This document shows positions 33,345 to 45,391 of a DNA stretch of 64,000 bases, piece after piece. The translations under genes and the position numbers were made by a program. The DNA lies in contig JBBQNJ010000019.1 of NCBI GenBank assembly GCA_038329845.1, positions 1-64,000 on the forward strand. The letters run 5' to 3'. Below the pieces are notes generated by a model. The model made no database searches and was not told the DNA's origin. It was given only the letters and a program-made list of their open reading frames with translations. Source of the DNA: JBBQNJ01 sp038329845 (GTDB lineage: Bacteria > Planctomycetota > Phycisphaerae > Tepidisphaerales > Tepidisphaeraceae). Every line of letters starts with the position of its first letter. Positions within the stretch are counted from its first letter, which is position 1.

Positions 33345-35120
33345 ATGCCTCCAACCCAGTTAACCCCCTTCGTGGTTCGTTCGATTCTGGATCGTGAGTA
33401 TTGGACCGCTCTGGCCGCGGCGCCGGGCAATGCCGAGCCGATCGCGCGGCTTCGCCGTCAGGCCGACGAGGCTCCGGCGGCACCGGCGATGCCCCAGGCC
33501 AGTGACTATCTGGCCGCCAAGCGCTTCAACGACCGCAATCGCACGGATCAGCTCTGGCAAGTCGGTCGAGGTAAGATGGCGTCGCTGGTCGTGCGTCGGT
33601 GCCTGGATGGGATCAATCCCGACGATCCCGATGACCGGTTGCTCGATTATCTGTGGGCCTACCTGACCCACCCGACCTGGACCGTCTCGGCGCATCTTCC
33701 CAAGAACGATCTGCCCGCCAGCGGCACGCCGACGCTCGATCTGGCGAGCTGCGAGATGGCCGGCAACTTCGCGGAGATCCGCGAGGCGCTCAAGCCGTGG
33801 ATGGATCAGCAGTCGGGCACGCTGGCCGACTCGATCATCGAGGAGATCGACCGCCGGGTTCTCACTCCGTTCGGGCGCGGCGATTTCATCGGGTGGGCCG
33901 ACCGCGAGGCCCGGTATCTGAACAACTGGCTGGGGGTGTGCGCAGGGAGCATTCTCACCGCCTGTGATTCCCTCGCCGCCCAAGGCCATCCTCGCCCCGA
34001 GGCCCGCGCCCGGGCGATCGCCGGCCTTGCCAAGTTTTTCGACCAATGCTTCACTGCCTCCGGCGAATGCGATGAGGGCATGGGCTATTGGAATTATGGC
34101 GTGGGGTTGGCCTGCCACGGGCTTGCGCGGCTGTCGCGGGCGGAGCTGGAACAGTCGATCGACATGGACCGCTTTCGCCAGATCGCCGATTATCCCCGCC
34201 GGGTCCATCTGTTCGGACGCACCTTCTACAGCGGCAATGACGCCCCCTTTACCGCCGGGGCGCCGGCTTACCTGGTCCCCTGGCTTGCCGAGGCGGCTGA
34301 CAACGACTTCCTGCGCTGGTGGGCGACCCATTTCGGCGAGTTTTCCTGGCGCAACGTGCCGCTGGCGCTGCGTTCTCTGGGCGCCCCGGCGATGGGCGGC
34401 GGGGTGCCTGATCCGACGCACCCGCCCGTGCGATATCTCGAGGATCAGCAGGTGGCTATTTTCAAGCACGATCGGCTGCTGTCGGCGCTGGCCGGCGGCA
34501 ATAATGGCGAGCGACACAACCACAACGACCTGGGGCACTTCCTCGTCGCCTGCGATGAGGAATGGGTGATTCCCGAACTGGGCAACATGAAGTATACGAC
34601 CGATTTCTTCGGTCCCAAGCGCTACACCTATGTGGTGGCCTCCAGCCGCGGACACAACTGCCCGATCATCAACGGCCAGGCGCAGCGCGTCGGAGCCGAG
34701 GCGCGAGGCAACATCGTCCAGTGGATCGCCGACGATGCTCGACCCGCGCTGGAACTCGATCTCTCCGCCGCTTATCCCCCCGAGGCCAATCTCAGCCAAT
34801 GGCGCCGCCGGCTCGAACGCACCGACGACGGGAAGGGATATCTGCTGACCGACCATTTCATCACCGACGGCGGCAATGTCCCCATCACCCATGTGATCTG
34901 GACGCTGTGCCGCCCCCAGCCCGCCGGTGATCACACCTGGAAGCTCGGTCCGCTGACGCTGAGCGTCTTGGGCGGTGCCGGAAAAACCGAGGTGATCGAA
35001 GTGGACCCCAAGTCCATTCTCATGCGCGATTTCACCGACCGCACCCTCTACCGGATGGAATTCCACCGCGCCAGCGACTCGGCGGGAACTCTTGAATTGC
35101 GGACGCAGTGGACGGTTTGA
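33345..35120 (+). CDS. Heparinase II/III-like protein
   Basis: A 591-residue protein of the heparinase II/III superfamily of polysaccharide lyases. The N-terminal half is alpha-helical (YWNYGVGLACHGLARLS). The C-terminal beta part carries GERHNHNDLGHFLV and PELGNMKYT, equivalent to the conserved His region of the family. No signal peptide or membrane segment is visible, so unlike most relatives it seems cytoplasmic. It may act on imported oligosaccharides. ATG 33345 begins the conserved part; the ribosome site is weak. Its stop lies 68 bases before gcvT. The link to glycine cleavage is unexplained. Confidence 0.75.
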   Translation: MPPTQLTPFVVRSILDREYWTALAAAPGNAEPIARLRRQADEAPAAPAMPQASDYLAAKRFNDRNRTDQLWQVGRGKMASLVVRRCLDGINPDDPDDRLLDYLWAYLTHPTWTVSAHLPKNDLPASGTPTLDLASCEMAGNFAEIREALKPWMDQQSGTLADSIIEEIDRRVLTPFGRGDFIGWADREARYLNNWLGVCAGSILTACDSLAAQGHPRPEARARAIAGLAKFFDQCFTASGECDEGMGYWNYGVGLACHGLARLSRAELEQSIDMDRFRQIADYPRRVHLFGRTFYSGNDAPFTAGAPAYLVPWLAEAADNDFLRWWATHFGEFSWRNVPLALRSLGAPAMGGGVPDPTHPPVRYLEDQQVAIFKHDRLLSALAGGNNGERHNHNDLGHFLVACDEEWVIPELGNMKYTTDFFGPKRYTYVVASSRGHNCPIINGQAQRVGAEARGNIVQWIADDARPALELDLSAAYPPEANLSQWRRRLERTDDGKGYLLTDHFITDGGNVPITHVIWTLCRPQPAGDHTWKLGPLTLSVLGGAGKTEVIEVDPKSILMRDFTDRTLYRMEFHRASDSAGTLELRTQWTV

Positions 35121-35188
35121 TCGACGGCCGTTGGCTGGATCGGGTCGGCTTGACCGGGGTTTGTCGCAGGGATACCTTCCGTCGGCTC

Positions 35189-36298
35189 ATGGGAAAACGA
35201 ACGCCGTTTTATGACTTTCACGTGAGCGCCGGCGCGAAGATGGTCGATTTCGCGGGCTGGGAGATGCCGCTGCTGTATCGCGGCATCGTTGAGGAACACG
35301 AGCAGACCCGGCGCAGCGGGTCGATCTTTGATGTCTCGCATATGGGCCGGCTCTATCTCACCGGCAAGGAAGTTCCGGCGTTCCTTAACCGCGTGCTGAC
35401 CCGCGACGTGAGCGGGCAGGCGATCGGCCAGAGCCGCTACAGCCTGGTTTGCAACGAGCAGGGTGGGGTACTCGACGATGTGATCGTCAGCCGCGATGTT
35501 AAGCACTGGATCGTCGTCTGCAACGCCGGGAACCGCGAGAAAATCGTCCATCACTTCACCGAGGTCCGGCGTGCCAGCGGGATGGATTTCGACCTGGCCG
35601 ATCAGACAGAAAGCACCGCGATGGTCGCGCTGCAAGGTCCGAAGGTGATCGAGCGGCTGGGGTCGGTCCTGCCGGTCGATCTGAAGAATCTCAAGCGATA
35701 CCACTTTGAAACCGCCAGCGTCATGCTGGTGAAGTTCACCGTTTTCCGCGGCGGCTACAGCGGTGAGGACGGCATCGAGCTGATCCTGCCGGCGAAGATG
35801 GCGTCGATGGCGATCAAGCTGCTGGCCGGGAGCTTGAACAAGGAACACGCGACGATCCAGCCGGCCGGGCTGGGCGCGCGGGACACGCTGCGCCTCGAGG
35901 CCGGGATGCCGCTGTATGGCCATGAGCTGAGCGAAACGGTCAACGCCGCCTCGAGCGGGCTGGATTTCGGGATCAGTCTGGAGAAGGATTTCATCGGCGC
36001 TGCGGCGGTGCGCGAGGAAAAGTCGCGCGGCCCTGCGCGCCGGTTGGTGGGCTTGGAACTCCAGGGCCGGCGAATCGCCCGCCAGGGAGCGACGGTGCTG
36101 GCCGCGGACAAGCCGGTCGGCGACGTGACCAGCGGCACCTTCGGTGCGACGGTGGGCAAGAGCATCGCCATGGCCTACGTGGACCAGGCCAACGCCAGCG
36201 CCGGGGCGGAATTGTCGGTCGAGTTGAAAGGGACACTTGCCTCGGCGCGGGTGGTGAAGTTGCCGTTTTATCGCCGTGCTCCGGGGGGAAGGGATTGA
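35189..36298 (+). CDS. gcvT: Glycine cleavage system T protein (aminomethyltransferase)
   Basis: Transfers the methylene group from the H-protein-bound intermediate to THF and releases ammonia. The 369 residues match the family. Visible are FYDFHVSAGAKMVDFAGWEMP, the folate-site region SIFDVSHMGRLYLTG, YSGEDGIELI and the C-terminal SGTFGATVGKSIAMAYV. ATG 35189 was chosen because the conserved N terminus begins there. A TACCTT box ends ten bases before it. The frame is open 27 codons upstream, overlapping the previous gene. Confidence 0.94.
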   Translation: MGKRTPFYDFHVSAGAKMVDFAGWEMPLLYRGIVEEHEQTRRSGSIFDVSHMGRLYLTGKEVPAFLNRVLTRDVSGQAIGQSRYSLVCNEQGGVLDDVIVSRDVKHWIVVCNAGNREKIVHHFTEVRRASGMDFDLADQTESTAMVALQGPKVIERLGSVLPVDLKNLKRYHFETASVMLVKFTVFRGGYSGEDGIELILPAKMASMAIKLLAGSLNKEHATIQPAGLGARDTLRLEAGMPLYGHELSETVNAASSGLDFGISLEKDFIGAAAVREEKSRGPARRLVGLELQGRRIARQGATVLAADKPVGDVTSGTFGATVGKSIAMAYVDQANASAGAELSVELKGTLASARVVKLPFYRRAPGGRD

Positions 36299-36603
36299 AC
36301 GCGAAGGCGCGAAGGCGCGAAGAAGAACAATCAAGAGGCTGGAGAATACGATCAGTCGGGCCCGTTTTTTTTGAATGTGTTTTCGTCAATGGAACGTCTC
36401 AGGTTTAACGTCCACACGAGCAATGGCACGGCACGATCGGAATGGCACAGTCAAAAAAATAGTGTCCTTCGAGCCCTCGTGGTGAAATTCTTCTCAATCG
36501 CCTCAACCTGCGTGACCCTCTGCCCCATGGCCGAACGACCCCTTGACCACGACGTGGCTAAAAAGAGAATTGTCTTCTTCGCCCCTTTGCGCCTTCGCGT
36601 TTA
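36297..36603. repeat. Inverted repeat of GCGAAGGCGCGAAG type flanking 250 bp
   Basis: The left arm, AACGCGAAGGCGCGAAGGCG and onward (36297-36323), is nearly the reverse complement of the right arm (36577-36603, ending TTTGCGCCTTCGCGTT). Between them lies a gap of non-coding sequence with CCTCGTGGTGAAATTCTTC, another repeat-like phrase. This fills the 326-base gcvT-gcvH spacer, which otherwise has no gene. Confidence 0.65.
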
Positions 36604-36624
36604 ATTTTCCTGGGAAACCAACCC

Positions 36625-37011
36625 ATGGCTTCATCGCCTCCATCGGATCGAAAGTATCTTCAGTCGCACGAGTGGCATCAGCGCGACGGGGACAGTGTGA
36701 CTATCGGGATCACCCAGGCGGCGGCCGATGAGCTGACCGACATCACGTTCGTGGAGTTGCCCGCGATCGGCGCAATGCTCGAGGCGGGCAAGCCGTTCGG
36801 GGTGATCGAGTCGGTCAAAGCGACCAGCGACCTGTACAGCGGCGTCAGCGGGACGGTCATGGATGTCAACGAGCAGTTGCGCTCTGCGCCGGGATTGATC
36901 AACAACGACCCGTACATCACCGGCTGGATGATCAAGGTGAAAATGTCCGATCCGACCCAACTCGATCAACTGCTGTCGCTCGAGGATTACGTCAAATCCA
37001 GCGGCCATTGA
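36625..37011 (+). CDS. gcvH: Glycine cleavage system H protein
   Basis: Lipoyl carrier that shuttles the aminomethyl group between P, T and L proteins. The lipoylation site is Lys65 in ESVKATSDLYS. The fold-typical VTIGITQAAADELTDITFVELP and INNDPYITGWMIKVK are present, and 128 residues is the normal size. It lies between gcvT and gcvP. Confidence 0.95.
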   Translation: MASSPPSDRKYLQSHEWHQRDGDSVTIGITQAAADELTDITFVELPAIGAMLEAGKPFGVIESVKATSDLYSGVSGTVMDVNEQLRSAPGLINNDPYITGWMIKVKMSDPTQLDQLLSLEDYVKSSGH

Positions 37012-37077
37012 GCGCCGCGCAGGGGACTGCGCCGCGCAGGGAACATCGTACCGAAAGAGACATCGCCGCGCTGGGGA

Positions 37078-37138
37078 CATCCAGAATATCCCGATAGCGG
37101 CGCGCGGGGAATAAGAATCGCTCGACGTATTCTGGATG
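37078..37138. repeat. 11 bp inverted repeat upstream of gcvP
   Basis: CATCCAGAATA at 37078-37088 is the reverse complement of TATTCTGGATG at 37128-37138. The loop is 39 bases and G/C-rich. It may form an RNA hairpin behind gcvH. Confidence 0.5.
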
Positions 37139-37154
37139 CCCCCATTTCCGCTTT

Positions 37155-37187
37155 CGCCCCGGGTGCATCGGGGCGGCTTGTTTTTCT
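37155..37187 (+). terminator. Intrinsic terminator or attenuator between gcvH and gcvP
   Basis: CGCCCCG (37155-37161) pairs with CGGGGCG (37169-37175) around GGTGCAT. GCTTGTTTTT follows, giving a stem plus U-rich tail. It lies 18-50 bases before the gcvP start, so it could end the gcvH transcript or act as an attenuator of gcvP. Confidence 0.6.
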
Positions 37188-37204
37188 CCATCGAATCATC
37201 AACC

Positions 37205-40138
37205 ATGGGATCCATGGACAGCATTGAGCCGGCCCCCGGGGTTGCACTCGCCATGTTCGCCCAGCAGGTGCCGCAGGAGCGCCCCGCGATCTCGCTGGCG
37301 CCGACGGATTCATTTCCCCATCGCCACATTGGTCCGACGCCCCAGGATCAGCGCCAAATGCTTGATCTGCTGGGATACGACTCGCTCGACGCCCTGAGCG
37401 ACGCGGCGGTCCCCGAGGCGATTCGGCTGCGGGAAGCGATGCGGCTGCCCCCGCCTCGCGGCGAATCGGAGCTGCTCGAGGAAATCGGCGAATTGGCGAA
37501 GGAAAACGTTGTCGTCCGGTCGTTCATCGGCCAGGGGTATTACGAAACGCTTACGCCCGGGGTGATCGTGCGAAACATCCTCGAGAATCCCGGCTGGTAT
37601 ACCCAGTACACCCCGTACCAGGCCGAGATTTCACAGGGCCGGCTCGAGGCGCTGCTTAACTTTCAGACGATGGTGAGCGACCTCACGGGCTTACCGCTGG
37701 CGAACGCATCGCTGCTGGACGAGGCGACCGCCGCGGCCGAGGCGATGGCCATGTGCCGCTCGATCCAGGAGCGTTCGCCGCGCCCGCGCGGCGCATTTTT
37801 CGCGGCGGATCATTGCCATCCGCAGACGCTGGCCGTGTTGCGCACCCGCGCCAAGTGGATGGGCATCGAACTGGTGGTGGGGGATGTGGCGACAGCCGAT
37901 CTGTCAGGGCCGACCTGGATGGGGGTCTTGGTGCAATATCCCACGACGGATGGGAAAATAGTCGATTTCACGGACTTCTCCCGCCGGGTGCATGAGTCCG
38001 GGGCATTGCTGGTGGTGGCAGCGGATCTGCTGGCGCTGACGCTGCTCAAGGCACCGGGCGAGTTCGGCACCGATATTGCCATCGGTTCGGCCCAGCGGTT
38101 CGGCGTGCCGTTCGGATTCGGCGGTCCCCATGCCGCCTACATGAGTACCCGCACCGAGTACGCCCGGAAAATGCCTGGGCGGCTGGTGGGGGTGTCGCGC
38201 GATGTCCATGGCAATCCGGCCTACCGGCTGGCCATCCAGACTCGCGAGCAGCATATCCGCCGCGAAAAGGCCACCAGCAACATCTGCACGGCCCAGGTTC
38301 TGCTGGCGATCATGGCGGGGATGTACGCAGTCTATCACGGCCCGGACGGCCTACGGCGCATCGCCCGGCGCGTCCACGCCCTCACCGTCGCATTGGCGGC
38401 GGGGCTGCGCCGGATCGGCCACGACGCCGGTGCCGAGCCGTTCTTCGACACGGTGCGGGTGCGGCTGAACGGTCTCGACCCGGACAGCGTCGTCGCCAAT
38501 GCCTTGGCCCGCGGATACAACCTTCGGCGCTATGACGATGGCTCGCTGGGCATCTCGCTGGACGAGGCGACGACCGTCCGGGATGTCGAACAGGTGCTGG
38601 AAAGCTTTTCCGGCGGAGCGACGTTCCGGCTGAATGTCGATGAACTCGCCGGCGTTCCGGCCAAGTCCATCGAAACCCGCACGAGTGCGTTCCTCACCCA
38701 TCCGGTCTTCTCGAGCTATCACAGCGAAACCGAGATGCTGCGCTACATCAAACGGCTGGAATCGCGCGACCTGTCGCTGGCGCAGTCCATGATTCCGCTG
38801 GGGTCATGTACGATGAAGCTCAACGCCACGACGGAGATGATCCCGGTGACCAACCCGGGGTTCGCTCGTATTCATCCCATGTCGCCGCCGGAGCAATGGA
38901 AGGGGTACGCCAAGCTGTTCGCGCAACTCGAATCGTGGCTGGCGGCGATCACCGGATTCGATGCGGTTTCACTTCAACCCAACGCCGGCTCTCAAGGCGA
39001 ATACGCCGGCCTGCTGGCCATTCGACGCTATCACGAGGCGACCGCACGGGCGCAGCGAACGATCTGCTTGATCCCTGAAAGCGCCCATGGGACCAATCCC
39101 GCCAGCGCGGTGGTCGCCGGGCTGACTGTCGTGGCGGTGAAAGTCGATTCGCAGGGGCGAATCGACATGCAGGATCTGGCGGCCAAAGCCGCGGTACATT
39201 CGGCGAACCTCGCGTGCGTGATGGTCACCTACCCCAGCACGCGAGGGGTGTTCGAGGAAGGGATCGCGGCGCTTTGCGAGTTGATCCACCGCCACGGCGG
39301 GCAGGTTTACCTCGACGGCGCCAATCTCAATGCCCAGGTGGGACTGTGCCGTCCCGGCGACTATGGTGCCGATGTCTGTCACCTGAACCTGCACAAGACG
39401 TTCTGCATTCCCCACGGCGGCGGGGGGCCGGGCGTCGGGCCCATCGCCGCCAAGAGCCATCTGGCGCCATTTCTTCCGCCCACGCGCCTCGATCAATCGG
39501 ACGGCTGGGTCTCGGCCGCACCATACGGGTCGGCGGGGATCCTCCCGATCCCGTGGGCGTATATCGCCCTGATGGGATCGGCCGGACTGCGCCGGGCGAG
39601 CCAGGTGGCGATCCTCAGCGCCAACTACATGGCTGGTCGCTTGGGTGAACACTACCCGGTGACGTATACCGGGCGGTCTGGTCTGGTGGCGCACGAGTTC
39701 GTCATGGACGTGGGTGCCTTCGACGCGACGGCGGGGGTCAAGGCCGAGGACATCGCCAAGCGTCTGATGGACTACGGGTTTCATGCCCCGACCATGAGCT
39801 GGCCGGTCCCCGGAACGCTGATGGTCGAGCCGACGGAAAGTGAATCCAAGGCCGAGTTGGATCGCTTTTGCGAGGCGATGATCGCCATTCGGGAAGAAAT
39901 CCGCGCCATCGAGTCGGGCCAGGCGGATCGCTCGAACAACGTGCTGAAAAACGCCCCCCACACCGCCGAGGCCGTCAGCGCTGAGCCGTGGGATCACCCC
40001 TATCCGCGTCAGCAGGCGGCCTACCCGCTGGCGTGGGTGCGTCAAAGCAAGTTCTGGCCATTCGTGGGCCGGATCGACAACCCGTATGGAGATCGCAACC
40101 TGGTATGTAGTTGCCCGCCGATGGAACGTGCTGATTGA
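37205..40138 (+). CDS. gcvP: Glycine dehydrogenase (decarboxylating), P protein
   Basis: PLP-dependent decarboxylase of the glycine cleavage system in the single-chain form (about 977 residues), not split into gcvPA/gcvPB. The PLP lysine lies in HLNLHKTFCIPHGGGGPG (about residue 736). SFIGQGYYETLTPGVIVRNI and MIPLGSCTMKLNATTEM are family hallmarks. ATG 37205 (MGSMDS) is used. ATG 37214 is just as plausible and the frame is open upstream through the terminator. Confidence 0.95.
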   Translation: MGSMDSIEPAPGVALAMFAQQVPQERPAISLAPTDSFPHRHIGPTPQDQRQMLDLLGYDSLDALSDAAVPEAIRLREAMRLPPPRGESELLEEIGELAKENVVVRSFIGQGYYETLTPGVIVRNILENPGWYTQYTPYQAEISQGRLEALLNFQTMVSDLTGLPLANASLLDEATAAAEAMAMCRSIQERSPRPRGAFFAADHCHPQTLAVLRTRAKWMGIELVVGDVATADLSGPTWMGVLVQYPTTDGKIVDFTDFSRRVHESGALLVVAADLLALTLLKAPGEFGTDIAIGSAQRFGVPFGFGGPHAAYMSTRTEYARKMPGRLVGVSRDVHGNPAYRLAIQTREQHIRREKATSNICTAQVLLAIMAGMYAVYHGPDGLRRIARRVHALTVALAAGLRRIGHDAGAEPFFDTVRVRLNGLDPDSVVANALARGYNLRRYDDGSLGISLDEATTVRDVEQVLESFSGGATFRLNVDELAGVPAKSIETRTSAFLTHPVFSSYHSETEMLRYIKRLESRDLSLAQSMIPLGSCTMKLNATTEMIPVTNPGFARIHPMSPPEQWKGYAKLFAQLESWLAAITGFDAVSLQPNAGSQGEYAGLLAIRRYHEATARAQRTICLIPESAHGTNPASAVVAGLTVVAVKVDSQGRIDMQDLAAKAAVHSANLACVMVTYPSTRGVFEEGIAALCELIHRHGGQVYLDGANLNAQVGLCRPGDYGADVCHLNLHKTFCIPHGGGGPGVGPIAAKSHLAPFLPPTRLDQSDGWVSAAPYGSAGILPIPWAYIALMGSAGLRRASQVAILSANYMAGRLGEHYPVTYTGRSGLVAHEFVMDVGAFDATAGVKAEDIAKRLMDYGFHAPTMSWPVPGTLMVEPTESESKAELDRFCEAMIAIREEIRAIESGQADRSNNVLKNAPHTAEAVSAEPWDHPYPRQQAAYPLAWVRQSKFWPFVGRIDNPYGDRNLVCSCPPMERAD

Positions 40139-40189
40139 CGACGCCCGAAGGCAAAAAAGGCATCCGCTCCCGCCGCCGCCGCTGCGATT

Positions 40190-40260
40190 GTGGTGCAGGC
40201 GTGCAGCCTGCGATCTGCTGATTTTGTGATACAGGCTTCCAGCCCGCGGTCTGCTCAGGA
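40190..40260. repeat. GTGGTGCAGGC...CAGCCTGCG repeat pair
   Basis: Two imperfect units lie side by side: one reads TGCAGGCGTGCAGCCTGCG, the other TACAGGCTTCCAGCCCGCG, each followed by a TCTGCT-type tail. Each is partly palindromic (GCAGGC/GCCTGC). They belong to the same family as the cluster at 33171-33270. Confidence 0.65.
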
Positions 40261-40309
40261 ATCCGTAGCCTAAAGGCAGATCCCCCACGCGAGCAACAGC
40301 CTTTCTACT

Positions 40310-40381
40310 AGGTGAAGGTCTCCATGACCGCTTGTCATGGTAACCGGGGGAAACATCCTGGACGCCCGTCCTCGCTCACCT
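40310..40381. other. Candidate structured element (three stems)
   Basis: AGGTGA (40310-40315) pairs with TCACCT (40376-40381). Inside, CCATGAC/GTCATGG (40322-40328/40334-40340) and GGAC/GTCC (40360-40363/40368-40371) form two hairpins. The 72-base size with three stems recalls a small structured RNA, but no tRNA or known riboswitch pattern fits. Confidence 0.35.
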
Positions 40382-40415
40382 GAATTGGGACGCCGAATTT
40401 TATGGGCGATGCGCA

Positions 40416-40444
40416 TTGACTCATTGTCGCGGATCGGATAAAGT
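40416..40444 (+). promoter_or_regulatory. Promoter of rpoB (TTGACT-N17-TAAAGT)
   Basis: TTGACT at 40416-40421 and TAAAGT at 40439-40444 have the ideal 17-base spacer. Transcription from here would give a leader of about 305 bases before rpoB. Confidence 0.55.
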
Positions 40445-40755
40445 CCTCTCGTCAGCATTGACCATTGCACACGAAATAACCTCAACCTCGATCTAGAACT
40501 TCACCCGGCCGCAGAGAATGGGAAGGGTGTGGTTCTGGCTTCGTTTTTGCGCCGAGGCGATGGGGGAAGCAGCGAGATGCAAGTGGTTTTAGATGCTGGG
40601 TTAATGTGATCTTACCGGGCGAGACCAGGGTGACTCGCGTCCGGACGACAGGCCGCTTTTCTTCCGGGTGAGGCGGCTGATTTTGTCGGTGTCGAGCGTC
40701 AAGATTTCAGGGGCGAAACCGAACCGCCGGTCTATCAGGCAACCAAGGAAATCCA

Positions 40756-44517
<3,762 letters not shown>

Positions 44518-44634
44518 TCCGCGTCGCAGCGTGGCGGTGGCTTTTTCCAATTTTTTTGGCGGGTGTGCCATCGGAACGGGCCACCGAGCCTGTTGGAGTT
44601 CACTGTTGCGGGACACTGCATAAGAGGTGCTGCA

Positions 44635-44859
44635 ATGTCGAGTGAGACTGAATCGACCATCGATACCATCATTGACCTTAAGCGCAAGGATCCGTTTACG
44701 CCGTTCCGGATCGTCATGACAAGTGGCGATCAGTACCGAATCGGCAATGGAGACAGTTTGGCGTTCGGCGGCAGCCAACATCACTATTACCCCGGTCGCA
44801 CGGATCGCGCAGTCCACCTGAGGTTGAATCAGATCACATTGGTGGAAGAGGAGAGTTAG
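44635..44859 (+). CDS. Small conserved hypothetical protein (74 aa)
   Basis: A 74-residue cytoplasmic protein lying between rpoB and rpoC. Its core DPFTPFRIVMTSGDQYRIGN fits a small family common in planctomycetes with pattern PF.PFrI...-G..y.v..pd..a. Function is unknown. GAGG lies seven bases before the ATG. The 117-base gap after rpoB has a T-rich patch but no convincing terminator. Confidence 0.65.
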   Translation: MSSETESTIDTIIDLKRKDPFTPFRIVMTSGDQYRIGNGDSLAFGGSQHHYYPGRTDRAVHLRLNQITLVEEES

Positions 44860-44879
44860 CGGCGTCTTGGAGATAAGCA

Positions 44880-45056
44880 ATGATGGTCTGGGGCTTACTT
44901 GCCGTTCTCGCGGTTCTGGCAGGATTGGCGGGATTGATCATCGGGTCGGTGCTATGGGTTTCGCGTCGAAAAAAGGCCCGCCGCGGTTTTGACGTGATAC
45001 CGATGGCCGAAACGACTGAGACTTCGGGTCGAGCGGTACACCCGGAGCGGTGGTGA
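44880..45056 (+). CDS. Small single-pass membrane protein (58 aa)
   Basis: A short gene with one membrane helix (about residues 3-28: VWGLLAVLAVLAGLAGLIIG and on) followed by a basic stretch SRRKKARRG, so the C terminus stays inside. GGAG lies seven bases before the ATG pair. Its stop overlaps the next start as TGATG, coupling it to the brnT remnant. Function unknown. Confidence 0.6.
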   Translation: MMVWGLLAVLAVLAGLAGLIIGSVLWVSRRKKARRGFDVIPMAETTETSGRAVHPERW

Positions 45057-45391
45057 TGGAACTGGCGTTTGAATGGGATCCGCGAAAGGCGAGCGCCAAT
45101 CGTCGGAATCATCGGGTTTCGTTTGAGGAGGCCAGGACTATTTTTGAGGATTAGCATCGGGTTGTTCAAGACGATGCGGATCACTCGGGCAGCGAAGATC
45201 GCGATCGAATCCTCGGGTTGTCTGATCGCGGTCGGCTTTTGTTGGCGATTTTCACCGAGCGGTATGAAAACGAAAAAGCGTCAATCCGTCTTATCAGCGC
45301 TCGTCGAGCTACGAGAGAAGAGAAAGAGCGTTACGCCCGGCAGATACTCGGTTCGGGAAGTGGTGTTTTCGGCGGAGGAGATGGCGATTGA
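45056..45391 (+). pseudogene. brnT: BrnT-type toxin gene broken by an in-frame amber codon
   Basis: Reading from ATG 45056 gives FEWDPRKASANRRNHRVSFEEARTIFED, the N terminus of BrnT toxins (RelE-like ribonucleases), then TAG at 45152-45154. The same frame goes on with DADHSGSEDRDRILGLSDRG and IRLISARRATREEKERYA, the rest of BrnT, to TGA at 45389-45391. One substitution (for example GAG or CAG to TAG) explains the break, so this is a recent pseudogene unless the amber codon is read through. No BrnA antitoxin follows. Confidence 0.85.

Larger units (their letters stand above)
40139..40755. other. Intergenic region and rpoB leader
   Basis: This 617-base gap holds a repeat pair (40190-40260), a cloverleaf-like inverted-repeat cluster (40310-40381), a strong promoter (40416-40444) and about 300 bases of leader before rpoB. 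No gene is supported. A short minus-strand frame (to 40485) looks like repeat-derived sequence. Confidence 0.6.

Noticed and set aside
40310..40381. tRNA gene
   Set aside because: The length and stems recall a tRNA, but no T-loop GTTCRANNC, no D-loop consensus and no proper anticodon stem are present.
40270..40485. Minus-strand 71-codon frame before rpoB
   Set aside because: It spans the structured element and the rpoB promoter and lacks a ribosome site. It is more likely repeat-derived than coding.
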